Of a DNA stretch of 11,569 nt, positions 6,487-11,569 are shown one piece after another; the stretch's first letter is position 1; every line of letters begins with the position of its first letter. The notes beneath the pieces are model-generated. The model searched no databases. It worked only from the letters and a program-made list of their open reading frames with translations, and had not been told where the DNA came from. This stretch comes from an uncultured Pirellulaceae bacterium (GTDB lineage: Bacteria > Planctomycetota > Planctomycetia > Pirellulales > Pirellulaceae), in assembly GCA_934278005.1 (NCBI GenBank), contig CAKQWG010000100.1:1-11569 (forward strand), read 5' to 3'. Both the position numbers and the translations under genes were made by a program.

Positions 6487-8742
6487 CTATTTGTCAGAGT
6501 TGGCAGTCACTTCGACATTGTCAATATAGTACTCGGCTGTGGTTGAATTGCCGAACAGTCCAGGACTGCCGTGCGTGTTGGGCACGCTGTCGGTAGCTTC
6601 GATGTTCCACTGCTCCGGCTCCTGCTCGCCACGCTTCCAGGCCTTACCTCGCAAGGTGACTTGGCCATCGTGATTCTCGCTCTGGAATTTCAGGGTGTAC
6701 CACTGATCGGTTTCCCACGCAAAGGGAACCGTCTTGGCGAATCGCAGCTCCAGACGCGGCGTCCAGGACCGGATCTGTAGCTGGCCTTTGTCCATCAAAT
6801 CGAGTGTGTAGCGTTGGTTGATCAGGCCCATGTCGGCCCGGCGACTGTTGTCTGCATTGGCCGTAGAGTACACATCGGCTTGAATGGTATAGTCGTGCAG
6901 GTTTGGCCAGCCCATCCACGATTGGCTGCGCGTTCCTTTGGGGATCGTGCTGACTTTGACCAACACCGACTCACCATCGACCTCCTTGGGCTGATGACGA
7001 TAGTTGGCACCGATCCAAGTCACTGGGACTTGCTTATCCGAAAAATCAAACTTCCAGGGGAGTTGTGGAATCACGCGCGCGCGTGCTTCGGCCGTCAGCT
7101 CACCCGCTTTAGCGGTGATCTTCACGGCTTGATGCTCGTCGCCTGTAGGCGCGGTGAACTTGCCATCCGCGGACATCTCTCCGCCGCCTTCGACAGTGAA
7201 CTCGGCGTCGACCAATTTCAGGTACTGACCGTTCTTGTTGTAGGCGCGCACTTGATACTGGGCCGCCTGGCCGGGAGCCAACATGACTTCCACTGGGGCG
7301 AGCTGCAGTTGAGCCACCGCCTGATCGTCGGTCTTGGGAGACTCCTGCGGCTTGGCCGGCAGCGGGTCGGCTTCCGGTTTGACGTCTGCCTTGCCGATGC
7401 AGTACAGCGCGTCGGTAGTGGCCAAATAAATTCTGCCTCGACTGATAATGGGCGCACCCAGAATTTCTTCACCGCTTTTCATACGGATCCGCTTCAGCTC
7501 TTTGACACCCTCCTCGGTCGGCTCAAAAACCCAGAAGTTGCCTGTTTGTTCGCAGCAGTAGAGTTTGCCATCGCCGTAGACCATCGAGCCGGGACGGCGT
7601 CCGATCTTCTTCTGTTGGATGATCTCGCCGTTGTCGGGATTGATGATCATCAAGTTGCCGTTGTCCTCGATCACATACAAGCGGCCGTCGACAAGCACGG
7701 GCTGGCTACCTTCGACCGCACGTCCGGGCAGCTTCCATTTGAGTTCTTCTTCTTTGACCTGCCCCGTGGCTGTTTCACCGTTGATGGCAAAGATCGCGCC
7801 AAGCACGCGCGGGTCGGCCGTATTCTGCTCGCGGTGACCGCCATACACAACGCCATCGGCTACCAGCGGCGGAGTGTTGATGCCGCGATTGGAGCAGTCA
7901 TATTGCCAAATGATTTTGCCGGTCCGCGGTTGCATGGCGTATACCGAACCGTCACCACCACCGAAGACCATGGCGGCTTGTCCATTGAAGACGGTCAGGA
8001 AAGGTGTGCTGTAGGTGGTATCCTCAGGCTTGGGCCGCGTGATCTCAAACCACACCGCAGCCCCAGTCAGCTTATCAAAGCCGACAAATCTATGAGCTGG
8101 CACGGCATGCTCGCCCCACTGCGTCATGACACCACTGATGATAACCAGGTTATCAAAAATCTTTGGGAAGTTGGTGCGACCGCCATAGGTGCTGAGCATG
8201 CCGTACTCTTCGCTCATCGAGTGCTCCCAGAGCACCTTGCCCGTCTCACCGTCTAGGCAGACAAATTCACAGCCCAATCCCAACCAGTAGATATTGCCCG
8301 TCTCGGGATCTGCCACTGGGCTGGACCAACCCACGCGTTCGGCCGGTGCATCGGATAGGAAGACGTTGTGATGCTGGCTCCACAGCAACTCGCCCGTCTC
8401 TGCATCCAGGCAGACAAGCTGCTCACCCTCCTCGGTGGTTTCCGGCTTATAGCGCGTCACCAAGTACAGCTTGCCATTCAAAGTGATGGGCGTCGAGCGC
8501 GAAGCGTACTCCTCTTTAGACCACAGCACGTTCTCACCTTTGGGCGACCAGGAGTCTGGCAAGTTCTTCTCGCGCGAGATGCCATTGCCCTCCGGCCCAC
8601 GCCACTGGAACCAATCGGACGGTTCCTCTGCAGAGAGTGGAAGACTGCTAAAGAGCACTGCGGAGACAACGCTCGTTAGCAGCACGCGGTACAAAGCAGT
8701 TAACGGTCCAGTGGACCGCGCTGCGGCATTGCCTAAAGTCAT
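6487..8742 (-). CDS. Secreted propeller, Ig-like and LamG-like multidomain protein
   Basis: From the ATG at 8742 this is a 751-residue exported protein. The signal peptide has a basic n-region ending ALYR, a hydrophobic core at about 20-36 and a likely cut after LPLSA (38). SDWFQWRGPEGNG (42-54) opens a PQQ_2-type propeller to about 450, with blades such as CLDAETGELLW (111-121), CLDGETGKVLW (162-172) and AMQPRTGKIIW (269-279). A Pro/Lys-rich linker (451-480) leads to an Ig-like domain (about 483-557, with VMLAPGQAAQYQV) and a C-terminal concanavalin/LamG-like beta-sandwich (about 562-747, ending EYYIDNVEVTA), which may bind polysaccharide. The frame is open upstream to a TTG at 8808 with ATGs at 8793 and 8790, but those starts would put 16-22 extra residues before the signal peptide and lack a clear ribosome site. 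It is the first gene of a probable two-gene operon. No enzymatic function can be assigned. Confidence 0.87.
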   Translation of the reverse strand: MTLGNAAARSTGPLTALYRVLLTSVVSAVLFSSLPLSAEEPSDWFQWRGPEGNGISREKNLPDSWSPKGENVLWSKEEYASRSTPITLNGKLYLVTRYKPETTEEGEQLVCLDAETGELLWSQHHNVFLSDAPAERVGWSSPVADPETGNIYWLGLGCEFVCLDGETGKVLWEHSMSEEYGMLSTYGGRTNFPKIFDNLVIISGVMTQWGEHAVPAHRFVGFDKLTGAAVWFEITRPKPEDTTYSTPFLTVFNGQAAMVFGGGDGSVYAMQPRTGKIIWQYDCSNRGINTPPLVADGVVYGGHREQNTADPRVLGAIFAINGETATGQVKEEELKWKLPGRAVEGSQPVLVDGRLYVIEDNGNLMIINPDNGEIIQQKKIGRRPGSMVYGDGKLYCCEQTGNFWVFEPTEEGVKELKRIRMKSGEEILGAPIISRGRIYLATTDALYCIGKADVKPEADPLPAKPQESPKTDDQAVAQLQLAPVEVMLAPGQAAQYQVRAYNKNGQYLKLVDAEFTVEGGGEMSADGKFTAPTGDEHQAVKITAKAGELTAEARARVIPQLPWKFDFSDKQVPVTWIGANYRHQPKEVDGESVLVKVSTIPKGTRSQSWMGWPNLHDYTIQADVYSTANADNSRRADMGLINQRYTLDLMDKGQLQIRSWTPRLELRFAKTVPFAWETDQWYTLKFQSENHDGQVTLRGKAWKRGEQEPEQWNIEATDSVPNTHGSPGLFGNSTTAEYYIDNVEVTANSDK

Positions 8743-8750
8743 GCCAGAAA

Positions 8751-8755
8751 ACCTC
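8751..8755 (-). promoter_or_regulatory. Ribosome binding site deciding the 8742 start
   Basis: GAGGT on the minus strand lies 8 nt before the ATG at 8742. No comparable site precedes the earlier in-frame TTG (8808) or ATGs (8793, 8790). This start also places the signal peptide close to the N-terminus. Confidence 0.55.
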
Positions 8756-8874
8756 GTGGTTGGAAGGAGGGGGTGGGAAGTCAATTCCATCATTGTAAGT
8801 CGACTCAAGGTCGCTTGCAGGTGGGGCGTGGTGACAGGCGAATCTATGTGAGTCGCCTTTCGCTCGGGAAGTCG

Positions 8875-8908
8875 ATTTACTTACTGCGAATATTTACTTA
8901 CTGCAAAT
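8875..8908. repeat. 17-bp tandem duplication
   Basis: ATTTACTTACTGCGAAT (8875-8891) is followed immediately by ATTTACTTACTGCAAAT (8892-8908), differing at one base. It abuts the long inverted repeat that starts at 8907, as if made by slippage or by a target duplication during insertion of that element. Confidence 0.8.
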
Positions 8909-8973
8909 AGTCGCCGAACCGCTCCGCCGGTTGGTACGTTCATTTCCGACCGGCGGAGCGGTCGGGCGACTAT
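8907..8973. repeat. 67-bp near-perfect inverted repeat
   Basis: Two 25-bp arms (8907-8931 and 8949-8973) pair except at two adjacent positions, around a 17-nt loop. The arms contain AGTCGCC at the outer edge and ACCGCTCCGCCGGT inside. It lies between recJ and the propeller operon, about 125 bp after the recJ stop. There is no U-tract in either direction, so a simple intrinsic terminator is not supported, although such a stem could still stabilise or terminate the recJ transcript. It resembles a REP- or MITE-like palindromic element. The rest of 8743-9099 shows no gene that I can support. Confidence 0.85.
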
Positions 8974-9099
8974 GCCAAGATTTTCCGCGAATCTGTGGCC
9001 AGCGCACGGTCCAGTATCGTCCGAATCAACCACCAATGCCAGTCCTGCAACGGCTCTGACACATAGCAAATCCGGCGTGGAGCCATCGCACAGCAAGCT

Positions 9100-10869
9100 C
9101 TAGGTGGCAGCCACTTCTTCAATCGTGTGCACGCGCCAGTCGACCAAATGCAACTCCACCTTGCGAAAACCGCGGAATTCGTTGATCACCGGGCGGAAGG
9201 CCAAGTCCACTTTACCAGTTACGGCCGACAGCTCAGGCAACCACTCCTCGGCTTGCCCGAAGGCCACGCCGCGCATGCGGTGTCCATGCTGGACCAACTG
9301 CAGGCTCATGTGCCGACCGCTCTCGCCCATCAATTTTGGGGCTTCCGACAATTCGACTCCTACGGCGCAGAACAGCGGCCGCGGGTTGCCCATGCCGAAC
9401 GGAGCCAGCAGTTCGACTTGCCCCATGACCCCCAAATCAAACTGTCCCAATGGTGCCTCGGCGTCGAAATCGATTTCAGTCTCTTGTGCCACCTCGCTCA
9501 TCTGCTCGGCCACCGCCTCGAGAAAGGCCGCGCGAAAGGCGTTCATATTGGACTCTTCAATGCGCAGTCCGGCCGCCGCGGCATGTCCGCCGCCGGAGAT
9601 CAATAGCGCCCCGCACTCTTGAAAGGCTTGATGGAGGTTGACACCGTTTGGACTGCGGCCCGATCCCGAGCCGGGCCCAGCCCCTACTTTGTCGAGCGCA
9701 ATTAAAACCACCGGACGATTGTATTTCTGAGCCAACTTGCCGGCCACCACGCCGATGACTCCCGGATGCCAAGTCGGCGAAGCGAGAACGAACGCTGGAT
9801 CGTCCGCGGTCGAGTGCACTTCCTGGAGCTGCTTGCTGGCCGACAACTGGATGCTGCGTTCGAGTTTCGCCCGATTCTCATTGAGGACTTGAATGTAGTC
9901 GGCCAGCGCTACCGCTCGATTTTCGTCCTCCGTAATTAGCAGTTCGACTCCTAACTGAGCCTGCCCCAGTCGGCCTGCCGCGTTCAGCCGTGGGGCCAGC
10001 GTGAAGCCGATATCCTCGGCGCTCAGCTCGCGTTTTTCACTGACCTTGGTCAGTTCCATCAGCTTGCGCAGGCCCAGCGGCGCGTGATCGCGGAGCGTCT
10101 TCAGTCCGTTGCGAACCAGAATGCGATTTTCGTCGACCAGCGGCACCATGTCGGCCACAGTTCCAATCGCCGCCAGCCCGACGGCTTGCAGCAGAAAGTC
10201 GCGCAGTGGCTCAGTTACCTTCTGCGCGCCGCTGTGTCGTTGGCACAGAGCCCACGCTAGTTTGAAGGCCACACCAGCCCCGCACAAACCGGCAAACGGA
10301 TAATTCGAACCGGGCAGAGCAGGGTGGACGATCGCATCTGCTTGGGGCAGTTCGTCTCCGAAGCGGTGGTGATCGGTAATCACCAACGACATGCCCAGCT
10401 CTTTAGCTCGCCGCGCCGGCTCCACGCTGGCAATGCCACAGTCGACTGTGATAACCAGCTTCTTGCCGCGCTCGGCCAGCTTTTCAATCGATGCGGTGTG
10501 CAGCCCGTAGCCCTCTTCCATGCGATTGGGCAGATGGTAGCTCACCTTGGCTTTGAGCAAGCTCAAGCAGCGATAGAGAATAGCCGTCGACGTCATTCCA
10601 TCCGCGTCGTAGTCGCCATAGACGACGATCTCGTCGCCAGCTTCGACTGCTTTATAGATGCAGTCCACGGCGGCGGGCAGCCCCGGCAGTTGTTCGGGCG
10701 GCCGCATATCAGACAATTTGGCTTGCAGAAAACTCTTTGCCAGATCCGGCTGGTTGATACCCCGCTTGAGCAGTAACTGCGCGACCACCGGCGATACCTC
10801 ACAGCGATCCGCGAACGCTTGAATCTCATGGCGATCGTGCGGAATAAAATTCCATTTCTTGCTCGGCAT
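9100..10869 (-). CDS. recJ: Single-stranded-DNA-specific 5'-3' exonuclease RecJ
   Basis: This 589-residue cytoplasmic nuclease degrades single-stranded DNA 5' to 3' and takes part in RecFOR-type recombination, mismatch repair and base-excision repair. The DHH-family motifs are all present: DYDADG (86-91), VDCG with Asp143, the DHH triad 166-168 in VITDHH, and Asp240 in GTVADMVPL. The DHHA1 domain follows with HPGVIGVVAGKLA (368-380), the substrate-binding SGSGRS (401-406) and GGGHAAAAG (426-434). The C-terminal OB-like region contains PFGMGNPRP (490-498) and a final DWR. All expected catalytic residues are intact and the length is typical. The start is well supported: AGGAGGAG (10876-10883) lies 6 nt before the ATG. 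A small hairpin, ATGGGCG/CGCCCAT, lies at 10884-10907 just upstream of the ribosome site. The nearest genes are not repair genes, so it is probably transcribed alone. Confidence 0.96.
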   Translation of the reverse strand: MPSKKWNFIPHDRHEIQAFADRCEVSPVVAQLLLKRGINQPDLAKSFLQAKLSDMRPPEQLPGLPAAVDCIYKAVEAGDEIVVYGDYDADGMTSTAILYRCLSLLKAKVSYHLPNRMEEGYGLHTASIEKLAERGKKLVITVDCGIASVEPARRAKELGMSLVITDHHRFGDELPQADAIVHPALPGSNYPFAGLCGAGVAFKLAWALCQRHSGAQKVTEPLRDFLLQAVGLAAIGTVADMVPLVDENRILVRNGLKTLRDHAPLGLRKLMELTKVSEKRELSAEDIGFTLAPRLNAAGRLGQAQLGVELLITEDENRAVALADYIQVLNENRAKLERSIQLSASKQLQEVHSTADDPAFVLASPTWHPGVIGVVAGKLAQKYNRPVVLIALDKVGAGPGSGSGRSPNGVNLHQAFQECGALLISGGGHAAAAGLRIEESNMNAFRAAFLEAVAEQMSEVAQETEIDFDAEAPLGQFDLGVMGQVELLAPFGMGNPRPLFCAVGVELSEAPKLMGESGRHMSLQLVQHGHRMRGVAFGQAEEWLPELSAVTGKVDLAFRPVINEFRGFRKVELHLVDWRVHTIEEVAAT

Positions 10870-10883
10870 CCAGGGCTCCTCCT

Positions 10884-10907
10884 ATGGGCGATATGCGTGG
10901 CGCCCAT
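10884..10907. promoter_or_regulatory. Small palindrome upstream of the recJ ribosome site
   Basis: The 7-bp arms ATGGGCG (10884-10890) and CGCCCAT (10901-10907) flank a 10-nt loop, directly next to the recJ Shine-Dalgarno sequence. It could be a 5'-UTR hairpin or an operator. There is no further evidence of function. Confidence 0.3.
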
Positions 10908-11176
10908 CCGGGTCTCAACTGCAAATCTCAATTGGGCAGACGGAAATAGGCTTAACACATCTTACCAAGCCCACCCGCCAGCGTCATCCGGTTGGGCTGC
11001 CGTAGCACCGGCACTCCTGACCGTCGCCTGTCTGCTCCATTTGCTGCCTGTCTCCGATCTTTAGCCCAGCGGCGCATCACGAATCCCATAGTGGAAAGGA
11101 AAGAGGTCAGGTCTCTCTGCGATAAAGTTTCGGCGCGAGTCAATGCATCCGTCCGCGCGTAGGCTCGTAACAAGCT

Positions 11177-11195
11177 CCGCGCAGTTACGGCGCGG
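11177..11195. repeat. Short hairpin CCGCGC/GCGCGG
   Basis: A perfect 6-bp stem (11177-11182 with 11190-11195) encloses a 7-nt loop in the gene-free stretch between recJ and the CRISPR-like repeats. It looks like interspersed palindromic sequence; no function is visible. Confidence 0.35.
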
Positions 11196-11207
11196 AAGTC
11201 GATCTTC

Positions 11208-11293
11208 GTGCCTTTGTCCCTTTGTGAGAGACTTCGATGCCGGGGCCCAGTATTAAGGGTCTCACAGAGGCACAGAGGCACAGAGGCACAGAG
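11208..11293. repeat. Inverted repeat with CACAGAGG microsatellite
   Basis: GTGCCTTTGTCCCTTTGTGAGA (11208-11229) pairs, with four mismatches, with the reverse complement of 11260-11281 around a 30-nt loop. The right arm is part of an 8-bp microsatellite, CACAGAGG repeated 3.9 times (11263-11293). The same phrase explains the low-complexity reading frame on the minus strand here. I see no gene in 10870-11467. Confidence 0.75.
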
Positions 11294-11467
11294 CCATGGC
11301 TCGGCCAAAACGTAGCGAAACCATCTCACCGAGCAATGGATTGCGGACCTATTCGAGCACAATGCTAAATACTTTGGCATCGACCTGTTCTGTTCTAGTT
11401 TGCTCTCCAATCACTTCCCCTTGATTCTGAAATCGCAAGCGGAAATTGTGAAGTTTGGGACGTCGCC

Positions 11468-11569
11468 GTTTCTATCCACGCCCGCGTATGAGCGGGCGAC
11501 GTTGTAGCTAAACTCGCCAGAGTTTGGGACGTCGCCGTTTCAATCCACGCCCGCGTATGAGCGGGCGAC
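11468..11569 (-). CRISPR. Two type I-C-like CRISPR repeats, probable leader-distal array end
   Basis: Two 33-bp repeats (11468-11500 and 11537-11569) differ only at 11473 (T) against 11542 (A) and are separated by a 36-bp spacer. Read on the minus strand each starts GTCGCCCGC, forms a stem CGCCCGC/GCGGGCG around TCATAC, and ends GTGGATTGAAAC. That is the classic shape of type I-C repeats. By this orientation the leader would be to the right, beyond the window, and the left repeat with its ATAGAAAC end is the degenerate terminal one. Against a plain array: identity between the two copies extends 16 bp further left (11452-11467 and 11521-11536), giving a 49-bp direct repeat with a period of 69. 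Only two copies are visible and no cas gene is present in the window. Confidence 0.6.
11495..11536. repeat. Palindromic 'spacer' between the CRISPR-like repeats
   Basis: The sequence between and touching the repeats is an inverted repeat. GGCGACGT (11495-11502) pairs with ACGTCGCC (11529-11536), and inside it AAACTC (11510-11515) pairs with GAGTTT (11520-11525) around GCCA. A random foreign spacer would not be expected to be symmetrical in this way. It looks like an interspersed genomic palindrome. Confidence 0.6.

Noticed and set aside
6814..8256. Plus-strand open frame of 480 codons opposite the first propeller gene
   Set aside because: It is the antisense shadow of a clearly coding propeller gene with signal peptide and blade motifs; the antisense translation shows no domain.
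4772..8742. Quinoprotein alcohol dehydrogenases
   Set aside because: The propeller blades are present, but I do not see the adjacent-cysteine ring motif or the catalytic context of PQQ dehydrogenases; both are left as propeller proteins.
8881..9096. Minus-strand open frame of 71 codons after recJ
   Set aside because: It covers the whole 67-bp palindrome and the 17-bp duplication and has no recognisable domain; treated as chance.
10952..11410. Minus-strand open frame of 152 codons between recJ and the array
   Set aside because: Its sequence is arginine- and serine-rich, runs straight through the CACAGAGG microsatellite and the inverted repeat, matches no family I know and has no ribosome site that I can see.

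Overview
The window looks like chromosomal DNA of a planctomycete, probably of the Pirellulales type. The signs are two large exported PQQ-type beta-propeller proteins side by side, a multi-spanning protein resembling the 'putative ABC exporter' family that is common in planctomycetes, moderately high GC, and gene borders packed with small palindromic repeats. The assignment rests on recalled family habits, not on a marker gene.

Layout. Bases 1-53 hold the last codons of a gene entering from the left. Bases 54-316 are a repeat-bearing gap, followed by the only complete + strand gene, the ABC-exporter-like membrane protein (317-1981). It converges on a block of minus-strand genes. Read in their own direction, from right to left, these are: recJ (10869-9100); a secreted propeller + Ig-like + LamG-like protein (8742-6487) followed after 59 bp by a second secreted propeller protein (6427-4772); then a nucleotidyltransferase-HD protein (4497-3394) that overlaps a CoA-pyrophosphatase-like Nudix hydrolase (3419-2742), and after 104 bp a maltose-type O-acetyltransferase (2637-2077). 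The propeller pair and the NTase-HD/Nudix pair look like two short operons; recJ appears to be on its own.

The gaps carry most of the unusual material. There are two copies of a 30-bp palindrome (72-143), three tandem hairpin units just downstream of the second propeller gene (4647-4759), a 67-bp near-perfect inverted repeat with a 17-bp tandem duplication beside it (8875-8973), and a CACAGAGG microsatellite inside an inverted repeat (11208-11293).

The right edge ends in two 33-bp repeats with the form of type I-C CRISPR repeats, 36 bp apart. They look like the leader-distal end of an array transcribed leftwards. The single 'spacer' is itself palindromic, and its first 16 nt (array strand) recur just outside the last repeat, so its nature is uncertain. 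No cas gene lies in the window. The genes are otherwise ordinary housekeeping and envelope genes; the CRISPR-like edge and the tandem hairpins are the parts most worth checking.
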